A program made the translations under genes and the position numbers. DNA of 64,000 nt from assembly GCF_001422815.1 (NCBI RefSeq), contig NZ_LMMP01000008.1, forward strand, positions 74,108 to 138,107, read 5' to 3'. Positions 1 through 9,173 of this stretch are shown piece by piece. The stretch's first letter is position 1. Each line of letters opens with the position of its first letter. Source of the DNA: Methylobacterium sp. Leaf91 (GTDB taxonomy: Bacteria > Pseudomonadota > Alphaproteobacteria > Rhizobiales > Beijerinckiaceae). Below the pieces are notes generated by a model that was not told the DNA's origin, did not search any database, and saw nothing but the letters and a program-made list of their open reading frames with translations.

Positions 1-1
1 A

Positions 2-52
2 ATCGACGCCGTGGCGGATGCGATCTGCCGCGCCGTGCTCTTCGCGCCTTGA
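2..52 (+). CDS. 3' end of an upstream gene (partial)
   Basis: The first 51 bases are an open frame ending IDAVADAICRAVLFAP and a TGA stop, so this is the C-terminus of a gene that begins before the window. The stop overlaps the TTG start of ureD (TTGA), which suggests both belong to one urease/urea operon and are translationally coupled. UreG or another urease accessory protein would fit the position, but sixteen residues are too few to name it. Confidence 0.5.
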   Translation: MDAVADAICRAVLFAP

Positions 53-918
53 GTGACGTGGGAGAGGAGGTCCGGGGCGCCTCGCCGGAGGGAGCGGGCC
101 GCTCGCGCCATTCTCAGGCGCGACTCGTCTTCGTGCGCGGCGGCGGCACCACGGTGCTGTCGCGGCAGGTCGTGCCCTATCCGTTCCACATCACCCGGCC
201 GTTCCGGATGTATCCGGACCATCCCGACATCGCGACGCTGTATCTCCAATCGGCCTCCGGCGGGCTCTACCGGGCCGACCGCCTCGGCCTCGACATCACG
301 GCGAGGCCCGGGAGCCGGGCCCATGTCACCACCCAATCGGCCACCGTCGTGCATGATACCGGCGCCTTCGCGGCACGCCAGGACACGCGTCTGGCCATCG
401 CCAGCGACGCGAGCCTGGCGCTCCATCCCGATCCGATGATCCTGTTTCCCGACTCGGCGCTGGATCTCGACACCCGCATCGTCGTCGGCCCGGATGCCCG
501 CGTAATCGTCAGCGAAGGCTTCGCCAGCCACGATCCGACCGGCATGGGCCGGCCCTTCTCCCGGATTGCCCTGTCCCTACGGGTCGAGACCGAGGATGGA
601 CGCATCCTCGTCAACGAGCGCTCCACCCTCGACGGCGCGACCCTGGCAAGCCCCGCCTCCCCCATGGGCGCCTACGCGGCCTATGGTTCGATGGTGATCC
701 TCGGGAGCGTCGATTGCCGTCCCGATATCGGCGTGCTCCAGGTCGCCGCCGAAGGAATCGGCTGCCTGTGCGGAGCGAGCCCGCTTCCGAACGCCGCCGG
801 ATTGGCCGTGCGGGTCCTCGCGCGCAATGGCGGCGCGCTGTCGACGGGCATGGATGCGGTCTTCGCGGTCACTTTCGCCGCGCTGTTCGGTGTCGCCCCC
901 GCGCGCCGCCGTAAATGA
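49..918 (+). CDS. ureD: Urease accessory protein UreD/UreH
   Basis: UreD is a scaffold that, with UreF and UreG, delivers nickel to the urease active site in the cytoplasm. The 289-residue length is normal for the family. Family-typical stretches are visible: YPFHITRPF near residue 45, the HVTTQSATVVHDT block near residue 97, and LALHPDPMILFPDS near residue 122. The start is a TTG overlapping the stop of the preceding gene; a GTG nine bases downstream is an alternative. No structural urease genes lie downstream in the window, so they are presumably upstream. UreD sequences diverge quickly, but this block order is characteristic. Confidence 0.9.
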   Translation: MSDVGEEVRGASPEGAGRSRHSQARLVFVRGGGTTVLSRQVVPYPFHITRPFRMYPDHPDIATLYLQSASGGLYRADRLGLDITARPGSRAHVTTQSATVVHDTGAFAARQDTRLAIASDASLALHPDPMILFPDSALDLDTRIVVGPDARVIVSEGFASHDPTGMGRPFSRIALSLRVETEDGRILVNERSTLDGATLASPASPMGAYAAYGSMVILGSVDCRPDIGVLQVAAEGIGCLCGASPLPNAAGLAVRVLARNGGALSTGMDAVFAVTFAALFGVAPARRRK

Positions 919-1034
919 GGACGGGACGGGACGGGACTGGACTGGATCGGCGGGCGCGGGCTCCGCTCAACGGTCGTGAAGGAAAGGCGCTCAGCCTGCC
1001 CAGCAATGATGCACCATGCAGCCAATTTACCCTT

Positions 1035-1053
1035 TAAGAAACGAAGTTTCTTA
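1035..1053. promoter_or_regulatory. Perfect 8-bp-arm palindrome upstream of urtA
   Basis: TAAGAAAC-GAA-GTTTCTTA is an exact inverted repeat with a three-base centre in the ureD-urtA gap, about 100 bases before urtA. It has no T-run, so an operator for a dimeric regulator is as likely as a hairpin terminator for ureD. Function is inferred from position only. Confidence 0.4.
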
Positions 1054-1154
1054 CCGACAGTGTGCCTCGGTTGAGTTGGAGTGATCCTGCTCCAGGGAGC
1101 AACCGTGGGTGGACAAAGGCATGTCCTCCGCAATGAAAAGTGGGGAACGAACCG

Positions 1155-2405
1155 ATGGCGTCGAAAGACGAAGGCACCGCTTATCTTCAGCTTCGTCGCC
1201 GGTTGTTACTCGGCCTGGCAGCAGCCCCCATCATTGCCGCTACGAGAAGCTCGTCCGTCTTTGCGGCCGATACCGTGAACACCACGGGCCTCGCCGTCAC
1301 CGACACCGAAGTGACCGTCGGCATCCTCCACTCCGTCACCGGCACGATGGCGATCTCCGAGACCGGTGCCACGCAGGCCGAAAAGCTCGCCTTCGAGCAG
1401 ATCAACGCCTCCGGCGGCATCCTCGGCCGCAAGATCAAGGTGATCCAGGAGGACGGCGCTTCCGACTGGCCGACCTTCGCCGAAAAGGCCAAGAAGCTCC
1501 TCGTCAACGACCATTGCGCGGCGATCTTCGGCTGCTTCACCTCGGCTTCGCGCAAGGCGGCGCTGCCGGTGATCGAGCAGTATAACGGCCTGCTCTACTA
1601 CCCGACTTTCTACGAGGGCCTGGAGCAGTCCAAGAACGTCATCTATACCGGCCAGGAAGCCACGCAGCAGATCCTCGCCAGCCTCGACTGGGTCCACAAG
1701 GAGAAGGGCGGCGACAGCTTCTTTTTCATCGGCTCGGATTACATCTGGCCGCGCACCTCGAACAAGATCGCCCGCAAGCACATCGAGAGCGTGCTCAAGG
1801 GCAAGGTCGTCGGCGAGGAGTACTTCCCCTTCGGCCACACCCAGTTCAACTCGGTGATTAACAAGATCAAGCTTACCAAGCCGAAGGTGATTTTCGTCAC
1901 CGTCGTCGGCGGCTCGAACGTGGCGTTCTACAAGCAACTCAAGGCCTCCGGCATCGACCTGTCGAAACAGACCCTGCTCACCCTGTCCGTCACGGAGGAC
2001 GAGGTCGAGGGCATCGGCGGCGACAACATCGCGGGCGCCTACTCCTGCATGAAGTACTTCCAGTCCATCGAGAACGAGAGCAACAAGGCCTTCGTCGGCG
2101 CCTTTCACAAGATGTGGGGCGAGAAGACCGTCATCGGCGACGTGACCCAGGCCGCCTATCTCGGCCCGTTCCTGTGGAAGATGGCCTGCGAGAAGGCTGG
2201 CTCGTTCGATGTCGACAAAGTGGTCGCGGCGTCCCCGGGCCTGGAATTCAAGGACGCGCCGGAAGGCTATGTGCGCGTCGATCCGAACCACCACCTCTGG
2301 TCCAAGACCCGCGTCGGCAAGGCCAAGGCCGATGGCCAGTTCGAGATCGTCTATACGAGCCCCGAACTGATCAAGCCGGACCCATTCCCTAAAGGGTATC
2401 AGTAG
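1155..2405 (+). CDS. urtA: Urea ABC transporter substrate-binding protein UrtA
   Basis: This is the periplasmic binding protein of the high-affinity Urt urea transporter (Peripla_BP_5, Leu/Ile/Val-binding fold). The N-terminus has an RRRLLLGLAAA twin-arginine-like/Sec signal ending near FAA. The mature part shows the UrtA hallmarks VGILHSVTGTMAISE, AIFGCFTSASRKA and NGLLYYPTFYEG. The ATG at 1155 is preceded by GGGGAAC; a GTG at 1140 also lies in frame but has no better ribosome site. The mature length is normal. Permease and ATPase genes (urtBCDE) do not follow: a hairpin and a convergent chemoreceptor gene come next, so the rest of the transporter must be elsewhere, possibly upstream. Confidence 0.93.
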   Translation: MASKDEGTAYLQLRRRLLLGLAAAPIIAATRSSSVFAADTVNTTGLAVTDTEVTVGILHSVTGTMAISETGATQAEKLAFEQINASGGILGRKIKVIQEDGASDWPTFAEKAKKLLVNDHCAAIFGCFTSASRKAALPVIEQYNGLLYYPTFYEGLEQSKNVIYTGQEATQQILASLDWVHKEKGGDSFFFIGSDYIWPRTSNKIARKHIESVLKGKVVGEEYFPFGHTQFNSVINKIKLTKPKVIFVTVVGGSNVAFYKQLKASGIDLSKQTLLTLSVTEDEVEGIGGDNIAGAYSCMKYFQSIENESNKAFVGAFHKMWGEKTVIGDVTQAAYLGPFLWKMACEKAGSFDVDKVVAASPGLEFKDAPEGYVRVDPNHHLWSKTRVGKAKADGQFEIVYTSPELIKPDPFPKGYQ

Positions 2406-2416
2406 ACTCTGTCGAA

Positions 2417-2439
2417 GGCGGTCCGAAGCCCGGACCGCC
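2417..2439 (+). terminator. Hairpin after urtA
   Basis: GGCGGTCCG-AAGCC-CGGACCGCC is a nine-bp perfect stem twelve bases after the urtA stop. It lacks a following T-run, so it is a terminator-like or mRNA-stabilising hairpin rather than a textbook intrinsic terminator. Confidence 0.55.
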
Positions 2440-2508
2440 GTGTCGTGTCGATCGACAGGACTGCCGTCCACCCGTGAACGGATGAGACGGCAGTCCTTCA
2501 CAAGGGAT

Positions 2509-4584
2509 TTATGCGGCCCGGACATTGGCCAGGAATTGCCGTACTTCGGAACCGAGATGTTCCGACTGGCGTGACAGTTCCGATGCCGAGATCAGCACCT
2601 GATCCGCCGCGGCGCCGGTATGCACGGCGGCATCGGCCACACCCGTAACGTTCGAGGTCACCTCACCGGTGCCGACAGCCGCCAGGGAGACGTTGCGGAC
2701 GATCTCCTGCGTCGCCGCACCCTGCTGCTCCACGGCCACCGCGATCGTGGTCGCCACCGTGCTGATCTCCTTGATGCGGTTGGTGATGGTGCCTATCGCC
2801 GTCACGGCTTGGTCGGTGGAGCCCTGGATCACGGCGATCTGGCCCGCGATGTCCTGGGTGACGCGCGCGGTCTGATTGGCGAGTTCCTTGACCTCCGAGG
2901 CGACCACGGCGAATCCGCGGCCGGCATCGCCGGCGCGCGCCGCCTCGATGGTCGCGTTGAGGGCGAGCAGGTTGGTTTGCGCGGCGATGGCGTTGATCAT
3001 CGTCACCATGTCGCCGATCTTCGCCACTGCCCCGCTCAGGGCCTCCACGAAACCGAAGGTCTGCAGGGCTTCGTCGACGGCCTCCTGCGCCAGTTGGCTC
3101 GAACCGCTCACCTGCCGGGCGATCTCCTGTACGGAGCTCCCCAGTTCCTCCACCGCCGTTGCGACGGCGGTCACGTTCGCCGCCGCGTCACGGGCCGCGT
3201 TGGCGACCGTGTCGGACTGGCCGGCCGTGCGGGCGGCGGTGTCGGCCATCTCGCGCGCGGTGGCCTGCAATTCTGTGGCGGCCGAGGCGACGAGGCCGAC
3301 GATGCCGCCCACGGCGTTCTCGAACCCATCGGCCAGGCCCCGCGTGCCGGCCCGGCGCTGCTCGTCCGCCATCACCCGGGCCGCTTCCTTCCGGCGCTCC
3401 TCCGCCTCCGCGCTCTGCCGCAGGGAATCGCGCAGCCCGACGACGGCCTTGCCCACGAGCCCCACTTCGTCCCGGCGGTCCGCCTGCGGCACAGGCGCAT
3501 TGTAATCGCCCGCGGCCATGTCGCCGATGGTGGTGCCGAGCGCCCGGATCGGCACGCCGACGAGACGCCGGATGAGGGCGAAGAGAATGGCGGAGCTCGC
3601 CAGGACGCACAGGGCCGAGATGCCGATGAGGATCCATTGCGCCCTGTCGGCCGCGGCCGTCAGCGTCGCCACGGGAACGGCAGTGACGATCGCCCAGCGA
3701 TCCTTCGTCGCCCCGGCCTGGATCGGCTCGGCCATGTAGCGCCAGGATCGGGAATCGGGTCCGATCACGACCTCCTGCACGCGCTCCCCGGTCTCGATCG
3801 CCCGTCGCGCCGCCATGGCGGCCGCGGGATCCAGCTTGTCGAGGGATTTGCCGACGGCCTTCGCATCCGGATACGCCACCGCTCCGCCCCGAGCAGAGAC
3901 GAGGGTGACGTAGCCGGTGCCGAAGGGCCGGACCGATGCCACGGCTTGGCTCATGGCGGACAGATCGATGTCGATCCCTCCGACGCCGAGGAACTTGCCG
4001 TCCACCGTGATCGGTGCCCCGAAGGACATGATCATCGTGTCCTTCCCCGCCACGGGGTAGATGTACGGTTCGATGGCGGCGGGCCGGCTCAGCGATTTGG
4101 GCTGCTGATAATAGGCCCCTTCCACGGGGTCCTCGTAGCCGGTCAGCACTTCGCGCACGATGGCGCCGCTTCCACGGTTCCAGTACGGCAGGAAGCGCCC
4201 GGTGGCGTCGGAGGTGGAACCACCGGCGAAGTCGGTGTCGCGCGCGTCGAGGGCGTTGGCCTCCCACCCGGTCCACGTGCCGAGGATGGCGGGGTTCTCC
4301 TCCAGCAGCCGCTTGAGCGCCGCATCGTAAGCTGCACGATCCGTGACGCCGTTGCTCCGCATGGCGCCAGCGACCAAGGCGATGTTCTTGGCGATCTGGG
4401 CGAGCTCGTCCAGGCTACCGCGCACGGCGCGCGCCTCGTTCGACAGCGTCTCCCGCTGCAACGCCTCGGCCTGGGTGGCGAACGAGTCGCCGATCTGCCT
4501 GGTCAGAAAGTCCGTTCCGACGGCGAAGATCGCCGCCAGCGACGCGCTGCCGGCACTCGCGGCCTTGAAGGAGAGTGTGGCCAT
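2509..4584 (-). CDS. Methyl-accepting chemotaxis protein with double-Cache sensor
   Basis: This 691-residue inner-membrane chemoreceptor has an N-terminal membrane helix, a periplasmic dCache-type region of about 280 residues (motifs [10 protein letters not shown] and [11 protein letters not shown]), and a second helix ([21 protein letters not shown]). A HAMP segment follows ([12 protein letters not shown]), then a cytoplasmic signalling domain with the conserved hairpin tip [20 protein letters not shown]. It would signal to CheA/CheW. It lies between urtA and the trimethylamine genes, so a urea or methylated-amine ligand is an attractive inference, but the sequence does not prove it. It ends convergently with urtA and is probably transcribed from a promoter in the gap beyond 4584. 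Confidence 0.93.
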   Translation of the reverse strand: MATLSFKAASAGSASLAAIFAVGTDFLTRQIGDSFATQAEALQRETLSNEARAVRGSLDELAQIAKNIALVAGAMRSNGVTDRAAYDAALKRLLEENPAILGTWTGWEANALDARDTDFAGGSTSDATGRFLPYWNRGSGAIVREVLTGYEDPVEGAYYQQPKSLSRPAAIEPYIYPVAGKDTMIMSFGAPITVDGKFLGVGGIDIDLSAMSQAVASVRPFGTGYVTLVSARGGAVAYPDAKAVGKSLDKLDPAAAMAARRAIETGERVQEVVIGPDSRSWRYMAEPIQAGATKDRWAIVTAVPVATLTAAADRAQWILIGISALCVLASSAILFALIRRLVGVPIRALGTTIGDMAAGDYNAPVPQADRRDEVGLVGKAVVGLRDSLRQSAEAEERRKEAARVMADEQRRAGTRGLADGFENAVGGIVGLVASAATELQATAREMADTAARTAGQSDTVANAARDAAANVTAVATAVEELGSSVQEIARQVSGSSQLAQEAVDEALQTFGFVEALSGAVAKIGDMVTMINAIAAQTNLLALNATIEAARAGDAGRGFAVVASEVKELANQTARVTQDIAGQIAVIQGSTDQAVTAIGTITNRIKEISTVATTIAVAVEQQGAATQEIVRNVSLAAVGTGEVTSNVTGVADAAVHTGAAADQVLISASELSRQSEHLGSEVRQFLANVRAA

Positions 4585-4944
4585 TGCAGGATCGGTTCCG
4601 CCTGGAAGATATGCTGGTCGGCAATATCTAATCGACAGGTTAACAAAAGTCCTAGCAATAGCTTGCTTTATATATCCGTATCCTCGGAACGGACTCTGGA
4701 ATGTACGGAGCGAAATTTGGTGAGTGGTCTAACGAAGACGGGGTGCGGAGTTCACGCGCTTCTCTCGTGTCTCGGTAAGCTCCGACGTCTTGCGATTGGT
4801 TGTCTCGTCGATTTTTGTTGAAGCGGCGGTGGCGGTGAAGCCTCGCCGTAGTCTCTCGCGCATTAAGTGTCTCTCACAAAACTCCTGCTGCACCGTCATG
4901 CTCGGAGCGGGAACCGACCGTGATCGGGAGTTGTGTGAGGCACT
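4585..4944. other. Intergenic gap between chemoreceptor and tdm
   Basis: These 360 bases have no convincing gene. They should hold the promoter of the chemoreceptor (reading left) and the end of the tdm transcript. The stretch around 4625-4690 is noticeably AT-rich (CTTTATATATCC), consistent with a promoter. No clear terminator was identified. Confidence 0.4.
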
Positions 4945-7332
4945 TCAAGCGGGGATTCCGGCCGTTGCCACGCTCTCCGGCGAGGGCTCGGCGAGGCTGG
5001 CCTGTCCCAGATCGCCGCGTGTGGGCGCTTCCGCCCGGACGCGGGTCTTCTTGGGATCGAAGTGGGGAAAGGCCACGATGGTCGCGGGAAGCCGCTTCTG
5101 ATGGCCGTCGAGCTTGCCGATCTCCACCGACCCACCGATGGCCGCCGCCGAGACGTCGAGGCGCGCCAGGGCGATGGTCTTGCCGAGGATCGGCGATTTC
5201 GTGGCGCTGGTGACGATCCCGACCTGGGTCCGGCCGTCATAGACGGGATCTCCGTGCCCGACGGGCTCGTTGCCCGTGAGGTCGAGGCCGACCATCCGCT
5301 TGTGCGGGTTGTCCCGCCGCCGCGCCACGGCCTCCGACCCGATATAGGCGTCCGGCTTGTCCTTGGGCACCGTGAAGCCGATGCCCGCCTCGAACGGGTC
5401 GGTCTGGTCGCAGAAATCGTAACCGGCGAAGACGAGGCCGGCCTCGATCCGCAGCATGTCGAGGGCGGCGAGCCCCATCGGCGTGAGACCCTGCGGCTCG
5501 CCGGCCGTCACGATCGAGTCCCAGATCGCGGTCGCCTGGCTCGGGTGGCACCAGACCTCGTAGCCGAGCTCGCCGGTATAGCCCGTCCGCGACACCAGGA
5601 CCGGCACGCCGTCGATGCGCCCGACGGTGAAGCGGAACCATTTCAACTCATCGATCGTGGGTTCCTGGGGCGGGCTGACCACGAGGCCGGACAGGATCGC
5701 CCGCGATCTCGGCCCCTGGACGGAGACGTTGTGGAGCTGGTCGGTGGAGCTCTTCACCCAGACCTTCAGCTTGTGGTCCTCGGCGAGCCTACGCAGCCAG
5801 ATGCCGGAATATTCGTCCCCGCAGATCCAGCGGAAATTGTTCTGGCCGAGACGGAACAGCGTGCCGTCGTCGATCATACCGCCATGCGGGTTGCACATGG
5901 CGGTATAGACGATCTGGTTGACGGCGAGCTTGCGCACGTTGCGGGTCACCGCCAAATGCATCAGGTCCTCGGCATCGGGCCCGATCACCTCGAACTTGCG
6001 CAGCACCGAGAGGTCCATGATCGTGGCCCGCTCGCGGCAGGCCCAGTATTCCTCCAGCGGGCCCGCCGCGTTGAAGCAGGTCGGCACCCAGAACCCGCGA
6101 TAATCTTCCATCTTCCGTGTCAAGGCGGCGGTGCGTGGGTGAAACCCGGATTCGCGGGTGAGGCGCGGTTCGGCATCGGGGGTCATGCGGTGGCTCATAC
6201 CCTTGGAGAAGGCGCTCTCAGAATCATAGACCCGGACGTGGATGTCGGTGGGGCACCAGCCATTGGCGGGATCGATGTCGTCGGCGCAGGACGAGGTGGC
6301 GCAGACGAGGTCGGTCAGCGCCCGCAACAGAACGTAATCGCCCGCGCGTGACCAGGGCTCGTCCATGGTGATCTTATCGTCCGGCCCGGCGACGGTGTTG
6401 TAGAAGAAATTGATCGCCGGCCAACCCTTCTTCGGCTGAACCCCATGCGGTCGCAGGACAGCATTGAAGTTGTCGGTGCAGTTCGAATGACCGGGATACC
6501 CCATATCCTCATAATACTTGGCCGAGCAGGCGAGCATGAACGTATCGTGGCGCCCGACCGTGTCCTGCACGATCTCGACCAGGGGGACCATGCGCGCGTC
6601 GAAATACTTCGACAGCAGGCCGGGTTTCGGCGCCGTCGATCCCATCAGGGTATGCGTGGTGGTGGCGTCGAGGCCGTATTCATCACCCGCTTCGAGGGCC
6701 ACGGCATCGAAGGCGAGGAAATCCGCGCATTGGCGCCCGTCCACGTCGATGATCTGGATGTACTGACCGGCCTTGACCGTGAAGGCCTCCGCCGTCGCGG
6801 CCCTCACGCGCAGGTCGAGAAGGGGCGGAGCGAGGGGCGGCGGCGCCCTCCCCTCGAGGGACGTCGCAGGCTCGATCTCCACCCGCAGATCGGTCGGCGG
6901 ATCCTGCGCGTCCGGCTCCATCGGGCCGCCGGGGACGATGAGCACGCAGACCGAGGCGGCGGCCGCCGTCACCTCGAAGGCCGAGCCCGGTTGGGACTCG
7001 CCGTGAAACAGCGCGTGCGCTTCGAGATCGGACGCTGCGAGGCCATGCCGCGCGAGAGCGGCGCTTTCCGCCTCTCCGCCCATCCCCTCGCCCCGCCGGC
7101 GCAAGAGATCCCCCACATTCGAGGCGACGCGCCCGTCCGCGGCCGCCGCTCCGAACGCATCGGGGCGAGCATAGAGAAAGGCAGGCTGGCACCCTTCCGG
7201 ATCGACGATGCGCAGACGATCCCCGGCCTCGACCTCGAAGAAGGCTGAGGCTCCACCCCTCGCCGAGAACGAGAGCGTGCGCGGCGACGTTGCCCCCCGC
7301 GCGGGCTCGGGCTGCATCCAAATCTGGTTCAT
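4945..7332 (-). CDS. tdm: Trimethylamine N-oxide demethylase (DUF1989 + GcvT fusion)
   Basis: Tdm is a cytoplasmic aldolase that cleaves trimethylamine N-oxide to dimethylamine and formaldehyde. The 795 residues show the expected two-part architecture. The N-terminal half is DUF1989-like, with the segment GQYIQIIDVDGRQCADFLAF and cysteine-rich metal-site candidates (GHSNCTDNF, CATSSC, NGWCPTD). The C-terminal half is a glycine-cleavage-T/tetrahydrofolate domain (residues about 415-775; SVQGPRSRAIL, SRTGYTGELGYEVW). The THF half is thought to capture the released formaldehyde. The ATG follows AGGGA at good spacing. tmm lies 60 bases upstream on the same strand, which makes this assignment much stronger than a generic aminomethyltransferase call. 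Confidence 0.9.
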   Translation of the reverse strand: MNQIWMQPEPARGATSPRTLSFSARGGASAFFEVEAGDRLRIVDPEGCQPAFLYARPDAFGAAAADGRVASNVGDLLRRRGEGMGGEAESAALARHGLAASDLEAHALFHGESQPGSAFEVTAAAASVCVLIVPGGPMEPDAQDPPTDLRVEIEPATSLEGRAPPPLAPPLLDLRVRAATAEAFTVKAGQYIQIIDVDGRQCADFLAFDAVALEAGDEYGLDATTTHTLMGSTAPKPGLLSKYFDARMVPLVEIVQDTVGRHDTFMLACSAKYYEDMGYPGHSNCTDNFNAVLRPHGVQPKKGWPAINFFYNTVAGPDDKITMDEPWSRAGDYVLLRALTDLVCATSSCADDIDPANGWCPTDIHVRVYDSESAFSKGMSHRMTPDAEPRLTRESGFHPRTAALTRKMEDYRGFWVPTCFNAAGPLEEYWACRERATIMDLSVLRKFEVIGPDAEDLMHLAVTRNVRKLAVNQIVYTAMCNPHGGMIDDGTLFRLGQNNFRWICGDEYSGIWLRRLAEDHKLKVWVKSSTDQLHNVSVQGPRSRAILSGLVVSPPQEPTIDELKWFRFTVGRIDGVPVLVSRTGYTGELGYEVWCHPSQATAIWDSIVTAGEPQGLTPMGLAALDMLRIEAGLVFAGYDFCDQTDPFEAGIGFTVPKDKPDAYIGSEAVARRRDNPHKRMVGLDLTGNEPVGHGDPVYDGRTQVGIVTSATKSPILGKTIALARLDVSAAAIGGSVEIGKLDGHQKRLPATIVAFPHFDPKKTRVRAEAPTRGDLGQASLAEPSPESVATAGIPA

Positions 7333-7392
7333 TCGGCGATCCCTGGTGAACTGGCCGCGATGCGGCCGGGCCGACGCGAGAGTGTTACGCGA

Positions 7393-8748
7393 TCATTCCG
7401 CGGCTTGGGGCAGGCCCATAAAGGCATCTAGCGAGTCGTCCATCGCCTTCATCCATGTGGTGTGATGGGCCGGTGAGAGCGTGCCGGTGATGGTCGAGCG
7501 GTAGGATCTGTCGCGATAGGTGAGGATGCCCTCCATCTTGTGGTGCTCCCATTCCTTGAACAGCTCGGCAACTTTGTCGACGTCGAGGGGAGGATAGTCG
7601 GTCGCCGCCAGGAGCTCGCGGACATACTCCGTCTGAAAGTCGATCGCCTCGAACGGGTTGGTGAGCGTGTCCTGATAGGCCAGCCACTTGGTGATGTCGG
7701 CGTTCCGCTCTTCCGCGCCGGGCAGGGTGAGCTTGCCCATCATGTAGTCGCGGGCATACCAGGCCTGGGCATCGAACATGTTGAAGGTGTAATACTGATC
7801 CTGCATCCCGATATAGATTAGCTTCGGGTTCGACTGCCAGAAGATACCCTTGTAGATCCCGGCCGGATACAGACAATTGTGTGACTTGAGGCGCAGCTCG
7901 TCCGGCAGGAACGGATAGGTGTGCTGATAGCCCGTGCACAGGATGATCGCATCCACTTCCTTGGTGCTGCCGTCCTTGAAATGCGCTGTCTTCCCCGAGA
8001 GTTTCAGTAGAAGCGGTTTCTCCACAAAGCCTTCGGGCCAATCGAAGCCCATCGGCTTGGTGCGGTAGCTGAAGGTGATCGATTTCGCGCCGTACTTGAT
8101 GCACTGGGTGCCAATGTCTTCTGCGGAATAGCTTGCGCCGATCATCAGGAGATGCTTGCCGGCGAACTCGTCGGCGACGCGGAAGTCGTGGGCGTGCATC
8201 ACACGGCCTGGGAACTGCTCCAGTCCCTCGAAACTCGGGACGTTGGGCACAGAGAAGTGCCCGTTGGCCACGACCACGTAATCGAACTCTTCGACCTGAT
8301 GCTCATCGGCGATCAGATCCTTCGCCGTCACGGTGAACCTGCCGGTTTCCTCCGAATAGCTGACCCAGCGGACGGGCGTGCAGAAGCGGATATACTTGCG
8401 AACATCGCTGCGCTCGACGCGGCCGGCGATGTAATCGTGCAGCACCGCCCGCGGTGGATAGGACGGAATCGGGCGGCCAAAATGCTCCTCGAAGGAGTAA
8501 TCCGCGAATTCGAGGCATTCCTTCGGGCCGTTCGACCAGAGGTAGCGATACATGCTGCTGTGGACGGGTTCGCCGTTTCCGTCGAGGCCGGTGCGCCAGG
8601 AATAATTCCACTGGCCGCCCCAATCGGATTGCTTCTCGAAACAGACGAGTTCGGGGATCTCCTCGCCTCGGCGTCGCGCGGACTCGAAGGCCCGCAACTG
8701 AGCCAATCCGCTCGGACCCGCGCCGATGATCGCAACCCGTTTCCGCAT
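7393..8748 (-). CDS. tmm: Trimethylamine monooxygenase (flavin-containing)
   Basis: Tmm oxidises trimethylamine to its N-oxide with NADPH and oxygen. The 451-residue protein has the FAD site GAGPSG near the N-terminus, the flavin-monooxygenase signature [11 protein letters not shown], an NADPH site [10 protein letters not shown], and the Tmm-typical stretches [18 protein letters not shown] and [19 protein letters not shown]. These distinguish it from other flavin monooxygenases. The ATG at 8748 has GGAG eight bases upstream; in-frame upstream starts lack one. tdm follows in the same direction, giving the two-step TMA to TMAO to dimethylamine pathway. Two sigma-54-like sites lie about 200 bases upstream. 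Confidence 0.95.
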   Translation of the reverse strand: MRKRVAIIGAGPSGLAQLRAFESARRRGEEIPELVCFEKQSDWGGQWNYSWRTGLDGNGEPVHSSMYRYLWSNGPKECLEFADYSFEEHFGRPIPSYPPRAVLHDYIAGRVERSDVRKYIRFCTPVRWVSYSEETGRFTVTAKDLIADEHQVEEFDYVVVANGHFSVPNVPSFEGLEQFPGRVMHAHDFRVADEFAGKHLLMIGASYSAEDIGTQCIKYGAKSITFSYRTKPMGFDWPEGFVEKPLLLKLSGKTAHFKDGSTKEVDAIILCTGYQHTYPFLPDELRLKSHNCLYPAGIYKGIFWQSNPKLIYIGMQDQYYTFNMFDAQAWYARDYMMGKLTLPGAEERNADITKWLAYQDTLTNPFEAIDFQTEYVRELLAATDYPPLDVDKVAELFKEWEHHKMEGILTYRDRSYRSTITGTLSPAHHTTWMKAMDDSLDAFMGLPQAAE

Positions 8749-8944
8749 GATGAGATCTCCGAGAAACATCGTGTGAGGCGAGACGGCCCCCGATTGAGCC
8801 ATCCGCTCCGACAGCGAGGATCGCCCCGCGCGTTCATTCTTCCTGGGAAAATTTTATGCCGGGGTGAAATGACGATGCAATAGTGACTGTTGGCACTACT
8901 GTGTGGGTCAGCCTCTGCATTGAAAAAACGAAGGGCGTCTGGGT

Positions 8945-8961
8945 TTGCGAGGATCGTGCCA
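8945..8961 (-). promoter_or_regulatory. Candidate sigma-54 promoter for tmm-tdm (proximal)
   Basis: Read on the minus strand, TGGCACGATCCTCGCAA matches the sigma-54 consensus with a full TGGCACG -24 element and GG-N10-GC spacing. The -12 element is TCGCA instead of TTGCA. It lies about 197 bases upstream of the tmm ATG and points toward it. Sigma-54/NtrC control is common for nitrogen-source genes; no experimental support is visible here. Confidence 0.5.
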
Positions 8962-8973
8962 AATGGTCGTTTC

Positions 8974-8990
8974 GAGCAGATAATGTGCCA
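8974..8990 (-). promoter_or_regulatory. Candidate sigma-54 promoter for tmm-tdm (distal)
   Basis: This is a second minus-strand match, TGGCACATTATCTGCTC, with GG-N10-GC spacing and a CTGC -12 element, 29 bases beyond the proximal copy. Two such sites in tandem in the same orientation are unlikely by chance in a 425-base gap, but either could be decoy similarity. Confidence 0.45.
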
Positions 8991-9173
8991 TTACCTTGCA
9001 TTCGCATTCTCTCTGTACGACCGTGGAAGAAGGACCCGGGGGGTAAAGAAGGCCTTGGGTGGTGGGGCTGCCGACGATACTGTGCGGGACGCGCGCATGA
9101 GCGAGGCCGGCCGTCTCGCGACGAGCGCGTGAGATGCAGTGGATGGCACCGTTTCCGAGATGACCGTTTTAGG

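Noticed and set aside
2620..4821. 733-codon forward frame opposite the chemoreceptor
   Set aside because: The opposite strand encodes an unmistakable chemoreceptor; the forward product is His/Gly/Arg-rich without domains.
4945..7332. Glycine cleavage T-protein or dimethylglycine/sarcosine dehydrogenase
   Set aside because: The DUF1989-type N-terminal half and the adjacent tmm gene fit TMAO demethylase; no FAD-binding dehydrogenase motif is present.
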